This document shows positions 7,948 to 15,192 of a DNA stretch of 17,053 bases, piece by piece (position 1 is the stretch's first letter; every line of letters starts with the position of its first letter). The notes beneath the pieces were generated by a model. It worked only from the letters and a program-made list of their open reading frames with translations. It was not told where the DNA came from and did no database searches. This DNA is from an uncultured Clostridium sp. (GTDB lineage: Bacteria > Bacillota > Clostridia > Lachnospirales > Lachnospiraceae): the NCBI GenBank assembly GCA_945946715.1, contig CAMEWU010000022.1:1-17053 (forward strand), read 5' to 3'. The position numbers and the translations under genes are program-made.

Positions 7948-8515
7948 TATACTACTTTGTGGCGTTGGCGGACAGGGTACGGTGCTTGCGTCGAAGCTGA
8001 TTGCCTTTGCTGCTATGGAAAAAGGCTTACAGGTACGAACCGCAGAGACCATCGGTATGGCACAACGGGGTGGCAGTGTAGTCAGCCATGTAAGAATTGG
8101 TGAGGAAATCCACTCTCCATTGTTGCCAAAGGGTTCTGCAGACGTGATTATAGCATTCGAACCGGCAGAAGCAGTTCGATGCATTTCTTACTTGAAAAAA
8201 GGTGGCACGGTAATTGTCAATCAGAAAGCCGTCCGTCCGGTAACTGCTTCTTTGCAGGGAACCTATGGGGATGGAAGAGAGATGCTGGAATACTTAAAAG
8301 CTCAGGCAGGGCACATAGATGTTATGGATGGAGAAGCTATTTGCGAGGACTGTGGCTCTTCTAAGGTATTAAATATTGTGTTACTTGCGGCAGCAGCAAA
8401 ATCCGGTACTTTAGGTATTACGCCGGAGGAATTAATATCTGCCATTGAGAAGCGGATACCGGAGAAATTCCAGGCATTGAACAAGAAAGCAATTGATATC
8501 GTCATGCGTCAATAA
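7940..8515 (+). CDS. iorB: Indolepyruvate ferredoxin oxidoreductase, beta subunit
   Basis: A 191-residue subunit of the same complex, equivalent to the gamma domain of pyruvate/ketoisovalerate oxidoreductases. It opens with NILLCGVGGQGTVLASKLIA, the glycine-rich start of this domain, followed by the AETIGMAQRGGSVVSHVRIG motif typical of IorB and by SADVIIAFEPAEAVR. I chose ATG 7940, which has GAGAGGAGG directly upstream and gives the family-type N-terminus; a frame-compatible ATG at 7910 lies inside the iorA iron-sulfur coding sequence and would add unrelated residues. The 8-base overlap with iorA implies translational coupling and a 1:1 complex. Its stop is followed by 83 bases before the ligase start. 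Confidence 0.95.
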   Translation: MNNILLCGVGGQGTVLASKLIAFAAMEKGLQVRTAETIGMAQRGGSVVSHVRIGEEIHSPLLPKGSADVIIAFEPAEAVRCISYLKKGGTVIVNQKAVRPVTASLQGTYGDGREMLEYLKAQAGHIDVMDGEAICEDCGSSKVLNIVLLAAAAKSGTLGITPEELISAIEKRIPEKFQALNKKAIDIVMRQ

Positions 8516-8598
8516 GACGTTTATTAGAATCACCATATTTAACATGGATAGATACGAAGAAGCGTACAGAAACGATTTCAGAAAGGATACAGAATAAC

Positions 8599-9834
8599 AT
8601 GCAGATTTCAGAATTACAAATCAGTCAGGTAAATAATCAGATTCAGGCATTGGTGTCTGCCGGAAGCTTTTATGGTAAGAAGCTGGAGGAAGCAGGAATC
8701 ACCAGTATTGCAACCCAGGAGGACTTTGAACAACTTCCATTTTCAGAGAAGAATGACTTGCGGGAAGCCTATCCTCTGGGATTGATGACAGCACCGGAGG
8801 AAAATATTGTACGGATTCATTCCTCCTCCGGAACAACAGGATTGCCGGTTATTATTCCGTATACAGCAAAAGACGTTGACGATTGGGCAATCATGTTTAA
8901 GCGTTGTTATGAAACTGCCGGCATTACCAACATGGACCGGATTCAAATTACACCGGGCTATGGGCTTTGGACGGCAGGAATTGGGTTTCAGAATGGTGCA
9001 GAGAAATTAGGAGCCATGGTAATTCCAATGGGACCGGGAAATACGGAAAAACAGCTTCAGATGATGATGGATATGAAGTCAACGGTTCTTTGTTCTACTT
9101 CTTCTTATGCTCTGTTGTTGGCAGAGGAAATTGAAAAACGGGGAATTAAGGATAGGATTCATCTCAAAAAGGGTGTAATTGGTTCTGAACGTTGGGGAGA
9201 CAAGATGCGTCAAAGAATTTCCAAAGAACTGGGAATTGAATTGTATGATATCTACGGATTGACGGAAATCTACGGACCGGGTATCGGTATTAGCTGTCAG
9301 TATGATACGGGTATGCATTACTGGGATGATTATATTTACATTGAAATTGTTGACCCTGTAACATTAAAACCGGTTCCGGACGGTGAAATGGGCGAAATTG
9401 TAATAACTACCCTGGTAAAGGAAGGTGCCCCATTAATTCGTTATCGTACTCATGATTTATCTAAGATTATTCCGGGAGAATGCCCATGCGGTAGCAAGTA
9501 TCCTCGTCTGGGAACCATTATGGGAAGAACCGATGATATGATGAAAATTAAAGGTGTAAATGTATTTCCGAGTCAGATTGAGGAGGTACTTCGTGAGTTT
9601 CCGGAACTTTCCAGCGAGTATCAGATTCGTATTTCTCATCTGGATGGAAAGGATACCATGCGTATTTATGTAGAAACCAATGGAAGTGTAGACTTTGTTG
9701 AACTTTCTGAGCGAGTTACAGAGAAGGTAAAGAGCCGGATTGGATTTACTCCATTGGTTAAGGTAGTTGAGATTGGTGTACTTCCAAGAAGTGAAAAGAA
9801 GACCAAACGTGTTATTGATGAACGGTATAATTAG
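8599..9834 (+). CDS. paaK: Phenylacetate-CoA ligase (aryl-acetate CoA ligase)
   Basis: A 411-residue AMP-forming ligase of the PaaK family, which joins aryl-acetates to CoA with ATP and can run backwards. Visible motifs are HSSSGTTGLPV (ATP P-loop), YDIYGLTEIYGPG (adenine/carboxylate site), LIRYRTHDLS, the hinge GRTDDMMKIKGVNVFPSQIEE, and a C-terminal LPRSEKKTKRV with the likely catalytic lysine. Its place right after iorAB points to aryl-acetyl-CoA as partner, either energy-yielding conversion to free aryl-acetate or the biosynthetic reverse. Length is slightly short of the usual 430-440. The ATG at 8599 has only GAAAGG at 8581-8586, about 12 bases away; the same frame is open upstream back to 8497 with no ATG, GTG or TTG, so the true N-terminus may be a few residues longer from a rare start. 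Function class is secure; the start is not. Confidence 0.92.
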   Translation: MQISELQISQVNNQIQALVSAGSFYGKKLEEAGITSIATQEDFEQLPFSEKNDLREAYPLGLMTAPEENIVRIHSSSGTTGLPVIIPYTAKDVDDWAIMFKRCYETAGITNMDRIQITPGYGLWTAGIGFQNGAEKLGAMVIPMGPGNTEKQLQMMMDMKSTVLCSTSSYALLLAEEIEKRGIKDRIHLKKGVIGSERWGDKMRQRISKELGIELYDIYGLTEIYGPGIGISCQYDTGMHYWDDYIYIEIVDPVTLKPVPDGEMGEIVITTLVKEGAPLIRYRTHDLSKIIPGECPCGSKYPRLGTIMGRTDDMMKIKGVNVFPSQIEEVLREFPELSSEYQIRISHLDGKDTMRIYVETNGSVDFVELSERVTEKVKSRIGFTPLVKVVEIGVLPRSEKKTKRVIDERYN

Positions 9835-9865
9835 TAGAATAGGTTAAAGATGGATTGGTTGTATG

Positions 9866-9906
9866 ATTGGAGCAGGATGTTGTAATATATATCTTGCTCC
9901 AGTTTT
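9866..9906 (+). terminator. Rho-independent terminator after paaK
   Basis: GGAGCAGGAT (9869-9878) pairs with ATCTTGCTCC (9891-9900), ten base pairs with one G-U, around a 12-base loop; a T-A pair extends the base. A short TTTT run follows at 9903-9906. It closes the aminotransferase to paaK unit. Confidence 0.75.
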
Positions 9907-9960
9907 GGATTTGTGTAAAAATATATATAGTGGGAATAGAAATAGAATGAAAGATTCGGG

Positions 9961-9966
9961 TATAAT
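9961..9966 (+). promoter_or_regulatory. Possible -10 element of the glycerol-1-phosphate dehydrogenase gene
   Basis: A perfect TATAAT lies 45 bases before the chosen ATG at 10012 and after the paaK terminator. I see no convincing -35 box at 16-18 bases; the preceding GGG does not make a classic extended -10. RNA starting near 9973 would leave little or nothing ahead of the in-frame ATG at 9976, which favours the start at 10012. Confidence 0.4.
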
Positions 9967-10011
9967 ATAATAAAAATGTCTATGTTTGCGATGCAAAAGA
10001 GAGGAGTCATT

Positions 10012-11085
10012 ATGAATCGTTTTCGTTTACCATATCACCTGTTAGTTGAGGAGGGAATCTTTTCCCGAGTCAATGAAGTAATGTCAGACTGTGTACCAGG
10101 CATTGGAAATAAAAAAGTGGTGATTGTAACAGATCAGAATCTGCAAAAGTTGTTTCCCGAAACCTTGCAGGATTTGAGTCAGGATTTTCATAACAGTGAA
10201 ATCTATCTGGTAGAGGATGGTTCCTTTGACCAGGCAGTAGATTTGGCAAAGTACATTTGTATGCATGACTTTACCGTAGTCATTGGTTTTGGTGGCGGTA
10301 TGGTATTGGATTTGGCAAAATACGCTGCTTTTGTCAGCAAGGCTATTTTTTTATGTCTGCCGACTACATTAAGTAATGACAGTCTGGCATCGCCGGTTGC
10401 TGTTCTGGGGACAGAAGGATTAAAGCGGAAGACCTTCCGTTGCACCATACCAAGCAGTATCATTGTAGATGTGAATATTATTATGGGAGCTCCGGAAGGA
10501 CAATTACTGGCAGGGGTTGGAGATACTATTAGCAAATATACGGCATTAAATGACTGGAAGCTGGATGCGGCTGTAACCGGTAATAAAATCGATGATTTTG
10601 CATACATGATTTCGAAGATGGCATTTAATTCCATATGCTATCATGAAGAAAAATCCATCAAGAGTAAGAGCTTTATAAAGGTGTTGACTCAGGCATTGGT
10701 TATGGGTGGTCTTGCAATGGAAATTGCAGGAAATTCCAGACCAAGCAGTGGTGCAGAGCATTTGTTCTGTCATTCCCTGGAGGAAAACTTTGCTGATGAG
10801 GTCTATGTACCTCATGGAATTGCAGTTGCTATGGGAAGTGTACCGGCATGTATTTTTCAAGGACGCAATATTGAGAAAATCAAGAGGATTCTTCATGAGT
10901 ACCGGATACCGGTAAGACCATCAGACTGGAAGGTGACCGAAGATATTTTCATTCGGGCTTGGCAGCAGGCAGGCAGTACCCGTCCGGACCGGTATACGAT
11001 TCTGAATCAAACAGAGCTTAGCGACAGCCGATTGGCAGAGATTTACCGGGAGATGGAAGAAGAGTTCGACAATTCCCAATGCTAA
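10012..11085 (+). CDS. sn-glycerol-1-phosphate dehydrogenase homologue (EgsA/AraM type)
   Basis: A 357-residue member of the iron/zinc alcohol dehydrogenase-like superfamily, closest by motif to glycerol-1-phosphate dehydrogenase, which reduces dihydroxyacetone phosphate to sn-glycerol 1-phosphate with NAD(P)H. Seen are the nucleotide site GFGGGMVLDLAKY (92-104), the substrate segment LPTTLSNDSLASPVAVL, AGVGDTISKYTALNDWKL with Asp171, SRPSSGAEHLFCHSL with His250, and VPHGIAVAMG with His268; Asp171, His250 and His268 occupy the metal-ligand positions. ATG 10012 is preferred because GAGGAG (10001-10006) lies 5 bases before it; in-frame ATGs at 9976, 9982 and 9991 lack ribosome sites. It stands between a terminator and the proC promoter, apparently alone. 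Known bacterial relatives (Bacillus AraM) feed an archaeal-like heptaprenylglyceryl phosphate route; no prenyltransferase is in this window. Glycerol dehydrogenase or dehydroquinate synthase are less likely. Confidence 0.85.
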   Translation: MNRFRLPYHLLVEEGIFSRVNEVMSDCVPGIGNKKVVIVTDQNLQKLFPETLQDLSQDFHNSEIYLVEDGSFDQAVDLAKYICMHDFTVVIGFGGGMVLDLAKYAAFVSKAIFLCLPTTLSNDSLASPVAVLGTEGLKRKTFRCTIPSSIIVDVNIIMGAPEGQLLAGVGDTISKYTALNDWKLDAAVTGNKIDDFAYMISKMAFNSICYHEEKSIKSKSFIKVLTQALVMGGLAMEIAGNSRPSSGAEHLFCHSLEENFADEVYVPHGIAVAMGSVPACIFQGRNIEKIKRILHEYRIPVRPSDWKVTEDIFIRAWQQAGSTRPDRYTILNQTELSDSRLAEIYREMEEEFDNSQC

Positions 11086-11090
11086 CTTTC

Positions 11091-11118
11091 TTGACTTTCC
11101 GGTTGGGAGGCATATAAT
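11091..11118 (+). promoter_or_regulatory. Strong sigma-A-like promoter of the proC-hflX-tgt-yajC operon
   Basis: TTGACT (11091-11096), a 16-base spacer and TATAAT (11113-11118) begin only five bases after the dehydrogenase stop codon. RNA would start near 11125, about 42 bases before the proC ATG. The -10 box overlaps the start codon of a 17-codon frame at 11117. Confidence 0.75.
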
Positions 11119-11170
11119 GAATATGTTAGGAAAAGAAACAAAAGCATTCAGACAAGGAGCTAGGATATGA
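11117..11170 (+). CDS. Candidate 17-residue leader peptide overlapping proC start
   Basis: An ATG at 11117 preceded by GGGAGG (11105-11110, six bases away) opens a frame reading MNMLGKETKAFRQGARI that stops with TGA at 11168-11170, overlapping the proC ATG as ATGA. This is the geometry of translational coupling. However, the start codon overlaps the -10 box of the proC promoter, so RNA from that promoter would lack the start and ribosome site; only read-through RNA from the upstream gene could be translated. No proline codons occur in it, so classic proline attenuation is not suggested. It could be coincidence. Confidence 0.25.
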   Translation: MNMLGKETKAFRQGARI

Positions 11171-11958
11171 ACAGCATTGGGTTTATAGGAATGGGAAATA
11201 TGGCACAGGCAATTGCTGATGGATTTTTTAAATCCGGTAAGATTGATAAAAATCAGGTATTTGCTTATGCACCACATAAAGATAAATTATATGCCAATAG
11301 TGAACGGATAGGATTTACTCCGGTGGATTCTTTGACTAATCTGGTGCAGACAGCAGACGTGATTATTATAGCATGTAAGCCGTATCAGATTACAGAAGTT
11401 CTGGAAGAAGTAAAAGAAGATTTGGAAGGAAAAGTTCTTCTGTCTGTGGCAGCAGGCTGGGTGTATCAGAATTTTTATGAGGTATTGGGAGATAAGGTTC
11501 GAATCCAGTGTATTATGCCCAATACACCGGCTATGGTAGGAGAGGGTGTATTACTGTTTGAAAAAGAGAATTCCTTAGAACAGACAGAGCGAAATGAGAT
11601 TCTGGAGCTGTTTGGCTGTTTGGGAATAATCGAGGAACTGCCAACAGAATTAATGGGAATTGGAGGAGCGATATCCGGCTGTGGTCCGGCATTTATGGAT
11701 TTGATTATGGAAGCTTATGCAGATGCTGCCGTAAAATATGGAATACAGAGGCCGGTTGCTTATAAGCTTATTTCTCAGACCATGCTTGGAAGTGCCAGAC
11801 TGCAACAGATAACCGGAGACCATCCGGGAGTATTGAAAGATGCAGTATGTTCTCCTAATGGTACTACTATTCGAGGTGTAGATGCACTGGAGCATGGAGG
11901 ATTACGGGCAACCTGTATTGATTCCATAGATGCAGTCATGAATCGTAAAAAAGAATAG
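11167..11958 (+). CDS. proC: Pyrroline-5-carboxylate reductase
   Basis: A 263-residue NAD(P)H-dependent reductase for the last step of proline synthesis (pyrroline-5-carboxylate to proline). The N-terminal Rossmann motif GFIGMGNMAQAIADG, ACKPYQ, and CIMPNTPAMVGEG are all standard for ProC; the C-terminal dimer domain has GGAISGCGPAFMDLIMEAYADAA and the family signature DAVCSPNGTTIRGVDALEHGGLR. Length is as expected. The start at 11167 has AAGGAG at 11154-11159. It is the first full-size gene of a tight plus-strand run; the TPR gene starts 18 bases after its stop. No glutamate kinase or semialdehyde dehydrogenase gene (proB, proA) is in the window. Confidence 0.96.
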   Translation: MNSIGFIGMGNMAQAIADGFFKSGKIDKNQVFAYAPHKDKLYANSERIGFTPVDSLTNLVQTADVIIIACKPYQITEVLEEVKEDLEGKVLLSVAAGWVYQNFYEVLGDKVRIQCIMPNTPAMVGEGVLLFEKENSLEQTERNEILELFGCLGIIEELPTELMGIGGAISGCGPAFMDLIMEAYADAAVKYGIQRPVAYKLISQTMLGSARLQQITGDHPGVLKDAVCSPNGTTIRGVDALEHGGLRATCIDSIDAVMNRKKE

Positions 11959-11976
11959 GAATAAGAGGAACAGTCT

Positions 11977-12795
11977 ATGAAACAGATAGGCAGACATCAT
12001 GGAGGTAAGATTCGGGGCTGGATAATTGCAGTATCCATTATGACACTCATTGGTGTGTTGATTAGCTTGGCAGCATGGTGTTATCAGAATATCAAGGACA
12101 AAAGTGAATATCGGACCCAGGGAATTGCACAATATGAGAAGGGAGACTATCAACAGGCAGTTGTAGATTTTCAGGCATCTCTGGGAGAAAAAGCATGCTT
12201 TACAGATGAGCTGGATAAGGACACTCGTTATTATCTGGCTGATTCTTATTTTCTTCTAGAGCAGTATGAAGCTGCGATTCAACAGTATGATACTCTTTTA
12301 AAATACGAAAATGTTGATAAAACATATTTGGAACAGCAGAGACAAGTTGCACAGGGATTTTTAGATTTGAAGAACCGGAATTATGAAAATGCTTTTCCGG
12401 CATTTGAGGCTGCAGTTGAGAATGGACATCTGGAGTGTGCTTTGTATGCAGGAATTTGTGCAGCCGAATTAAACCGGCAAGATAAAATGGTGGCATATTT
12501 AACGATGTATCTTTCAGCAAATCCGGAGAGTGCTTATGCCTGCACTCAATTGGCTGATTATTATCTGCAACAGGGATTGTATGATACCTGTTATCAGTAT
12601 TTGCAACAGGGTCTCCAATCAACGGATCGTAGCTGTGATGAACAGCTTTTATTGATTGAAGTAGTATATTATGAATATCAACATGATTACAATAAGGCAT
12701 ATGAACTGATTTGCAGTTATATGCAGATGTATCCCGTAACAGAAATGGTACAGAAAGAATATGATTTCTTATATACCAGACAAACATTAGAATAG
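11977..12795 (+). CDS. Membrane-anchored TPR-repeat protein
   Basis: A 272-residue protein I cannot assign to a named family. A basic N-terminus (HHGGKIRG) precedes one membrane helix at about 14-36, which suggests an N-in anchor with the rest outside the membrane. From residue 45 to the end there are about six degenerate tetratricopeptide-like helical pairs: for example GIAQYEKGDYQQAVVDFQASL, ADSYFLLEQYEAAIQQYDTLL and LADYYLQQGLYDTCYQYLQQG (residues around 190-212). No catalytic motif or signal-peptidase site is evident. TPRs usually scaffold protein complexes. It sits 18 bases after proC and 14 before hflX, so it is co-transcribed with translation-related genes and yajC; a role in envelope or secretion assembly is only a guess. 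Confidence 0.85.
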   Translation: MKQIGRHHGGKIRGWIIAVSIMTLIGVLISLAAWCYQNIKDKSEYRTQGIAQYEKGDYQQAVVDFQASLGEKACFTDELDKDTRYYLADSYFLLEQYEAAIQQYDTLLKYENVDKTYLEQQRQVAQGFLDLKNRNYENAFPAFEAAVENGHLECALYAGICAAELNRQDKMVAYLTMYLSANPESAYACTQLADYYLQQGLYDTCYQYLQQGLQSTDRSCDEQLLLIEVVYYEYQHDYNKAYELICSYMQMYPVTEMVQKEYDFLYTRQTLE

Positions 12796-12809
12796 GAACA
12801 GGAGCGTTA

Positions 12810-14051
12810 ATGACAGGGTTATATGAATTAAAAGAAGAACAGGAGCAGGTCATTTTGGTGGCAGCATCTGTTAGTGACGAGGTTTTTGTTCAGGACTCAC
12901 TAGATGAGTTAGAAGAATTGGTGAAAACAGCAGGAGCAGTTACCCTTGGCCGATTTGTACAAAATCGGCAGATGATAGATACCGCTACCTATATAGGAAG
13001 CGGAAAGGTAATGGAACTGCGGGAAATGATACAGATAACCGGTGCAACAGGCATTGTATGTGACGATGAACTGACTCCATCACAGATGAATAATCTGGAA
13101 CGGGAATTAAATACGAAAATTATGGACCGGACGATGGTCATTTTGGATATTTTTGCAGCCAGGGCATCGACAAGAGAAGGTAAAATACAGGTAGAATTGG
13201 CACAACTCAGATATCGTTCTACCCATTTGATTGGTTTGGGAAGTGTGATGTCCCGTCAGGGTGGTGGTATTGGTACCAGAGGTCCTGGTGAGAAACAGCT
13301 TGAAATGGACCGACGGGTGATTCGGGAACGGATTTCAAAATTGAAATCGGAATTGGAACAGGTAAAAGTAAACCGGAGGACGCAGCGAAAACGTAGACAG
13401 GAAAACGGGATACCGGTAATTTGTATCGTAGGGTATACCAATGCAGGAAAATCTACACTGTTGAATACATTAACAGATTCCGGAGTGTTGTCGGAGGATA
13501 AATTATTTGCAACGTTGGATCCTACTACCCGAAACTTAGTGCTTCCGGATGGACAGCAGGTTTTATTAACGGATACAGTAGGATTTATTCGGAAACTTCC
13601 TCATCATCTGATACAGGCATTCCGTTCTACTTTGGAGGAAGCAAAGTATTCGGATTATATTCTTCACGTAGTGGATGCGTCTAATCCACAGATGGATATT
13701 CAGATGCATACGGTATATGAAACATTACGGGAACTAGGTGTGGAAGGTAAACCAATTATTACAGCATTTAATAAAGTAGATAAAGAATTTATCCCGGAAG
13801 TATTGAAAGATTTCAAGTCGGATGAAACCTATCGAATATCGGCAAAGACCGGAATCGGACTGGAGGAATTATTAAATGGAATTGGCAGACAGATTCGGGA
13901 AAGCCGGGTGTATTTAGAACATTTGTATCCATACAGTGAAGGAGCAAAGATAGCAGCAGTTCGTAAAAATGGACAAATTATAGAAGAAGAATATCGGGAG
14001 GACGGCATATGGGTTCGTGCTTTCGTTGATAGAAGAGGTTATTATGTATAA
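12810..14051 (+). CDS. hflX: Ribosome-associated GTPase HflX
   Basis: A 413-residue GTPase that binds the 50S subunit and splits or rescues stalled ribosomes in characterised bacteria. The N-terminal HflX domain ends in a glycine-rich segment from residue 151 (GGGIGTRGPGEKQLEMDRR) followed by a basic helical linker (about 171-200). The G domain shows GYTNAGKS at 208-215, DTVG at 255-258 for G3, NKVD at 321-324 for G4 and an SAKTG-type G5. A C-terminal tail of about 50 residues completes a normal-length protein. The start at 12810 is preceded by GGAACAGGAGCG. The last 8 bases overlap the start of tgt, so the two are probably translationally coupled. Confidence 0.96.
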   Translation: MTGLYELKEEQEQVILVAASVSDEVFVQDSLDELEELVKTAGAVTLGRFVQNRQMIDTATYIGSGKVMELREMIQITGATGIVCDDELTPSQMNNLERELNTKIMDRTMVILDIFAARASTREGKIQVELAQLRYRSTHLIGLGSVMSRQGGGIGTRGPGEKQLEMDRRVIRERISKLKSELEQVKVNRRTQRKRRQENGIPVICIVGYTNAGKSTLLNTLTDSGVLSEDKLFATLDPTTRNLVLPDGQQVLLTDTVGFIRKLPHHLIQAFRSTLEEAKYSDYILHVVDASNPQMDIQMHTVYETLRELGVEGKPIITAFNKVDKEFIPEVLKDFKSDETYRISAKTGIGLEELLNGIGRQIRESRVYLEHLYPYSEGAKIAAVRKNGQIIEEEYREDGIWVRAFVDRRGYYV

Positions 14052-15174
14052 AATTATTGCAAAAGATGGAAAAGCAAAACGGGCATCCTTTGAAACGGTG
14101 CATGGAACAATACAGACACCGGTCTTTATGAATGTTGGAACCGTTGCAGCCATTAAAGGTGCAGTGGCAACAGAAGATTTACAGCAAATTGGAACGCAGG
14201 TAGAGCTTTCTAATACCTATCATCTGCACGTCAGACCGGGAGATGAAGTGATTCGAAAACTGGGAGGCTTGCATAAATTCATGGTATGGGATAAACCAAT
14301 TCTTACTGATTCCGGTGGATTTCAGGTGTTCTCATTGGCAGGACTCCGAAAAATAAAAGAAGAGGGTGTTTATTTTAACTCTCATGTGGATGGACGGAAA
14401 ATATTTATGGGTCCTGAAGAAAGTATGCAGATTCAGTCCAATCTGGCATCTACCATAGCCATGGCATTTGATGAATGTCCATCCAGTGTAGCAGAACGAA
14501 GCTATGTAGAGCAGTCAGTGGCACGAACGACTCGTTGGTTGGAGCGGTGCAAGAAAGAAATGAAACGATTGAACAGTTTGCCGGATACTATTAATCCACA
14601 TCAGATGCTGTTCGGAATTAATCAGGGAGCTGTTTTTGATGATATTCGAATTGCCCATGCAGAAGCTATATCGCAGTTGGATTTAGACGGATATGCGATT
14701 GGAGGATTGGCAGTTGGTGAAAGTCATGAAGAGATGTATCATATTCTGGATGTGACAGTTCCGCATTTGCCGGAGAATAAGCCTACTTATCTTATGGGAG
14801 TTGGAACGCCGGCAAATATTCTGGAAGCTGTTGACCGGGGAGTAGACTTTTTTGATTGTGTTTATCCAACCCGAAATGGCCGTCATGGTCATCTGTATAC
14901 CAATCATGGTAAAATTAATTTGTTAAATGCCAAGTTTGAGTTAGATAATCGTCCGATAGAAGAAGGATGTCAATGTCCGGCCTGCCGGACGTATAGCCGG
15001 GCATATATCCGTCATCTGTTAAAAGCAAAAGAAATGTTAGGTTATCGACTTTGTGTCTTGCATAATTTGTATTTTTATAATAAGATGATGGAGGAGATTC
15101 GGGAAGCAATTGAAAAGGGCTGTTACAAAGAATACAAACAGGCAAAACTTGCTGGGTTTGAAAAACATGAATAA
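14044..15174 (+). CDS. tgt: tRNA-guanine transglycosylase
   Basis: A 376-residue enzyme that swaps guanine-34 of GUN-anticodon tRNAs for the queuosine precursor preQ1. It has DSGGFQVFSL with Asp89 (substrate base recognition), FDECPSS, GGLAVGE, the nucleophile Asp271 in FDCVYPTRNGRHG, and the zinc site Cys309-x-Cys311-x2-Cys314 with His340 in VLHNLYFY, spaced as in the Zymomonas enzyme. I chose ATG 14044 because GAAGAGG (14032-14038) precedes it and MYKIIAKDGKAKRASFETVHGTIQTPVF-type openings are standard; the ATG at 14017 lies in hflX and adds nine unrelated residues. It overlaps hflX by 8 bases and precedes yajC by 18. Confidence 0.96.
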   Translation: MYKIIAKDGKAKRASFETVHGTIQTPVFMNVGTVAAIKGAVATEDLQQIGTQVELSNTYHLHVRPGDEVIRKLGGLHKFMVWDKPILTDSGGFQVFSLAGLRKIKEEGVYFNSHVDGRKIFMGPEESMQIQSNLASTIAMAFDECPSSVAERSYVEQSVARTTRWLERCKKEMKRLNSLPDTINPHQMLFGINQGAVFDDIRIAHAEAISQLDLDGYAIGGLAVGESHEEMYHILDVTVPHLPENKPTYLMGVGTPANILEAVDRGVDFFDCVYPTRNGRHGHLYTNHGKINLLNAKFELDNRPIEEGCQCPACRTYSRAYIRHLLKAKEMLGYRLCVLHNLYFYNKMMEEIREAIEKGCYKEYKQAKLAGFEKHE

Positions 15175-15192
15175 ATATATGGAGGATGAGAT

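Noticed and set aside
8507..8520. Small hairpin CGTC-AATAA-GACG at the iorB stop followed by TTTATT, as a terminator
   Set aside because: Four base pairs and a broken T tract are too weak; the context favours continued transcription into paaK.
9976..10011. Earlier in-frame ATGs (9976, 9982, 9991) as start of the glycerol-1-phosphate dehydrogenase
   Set aside because: No ribosome site before them, the extra residues do not resemble the family start, and the -10 box at 9961 puts the RNA start at about that position.
12200..12853. Long open frame (217 codons) on the minus strand opposite the TPR gene
   Set aside because: It has Cys/His/Tyr-rich, protein-unlike composition, no ribosome site, and lies wholly opposite well-supported plus-strand genes; it is an antisense shadow.
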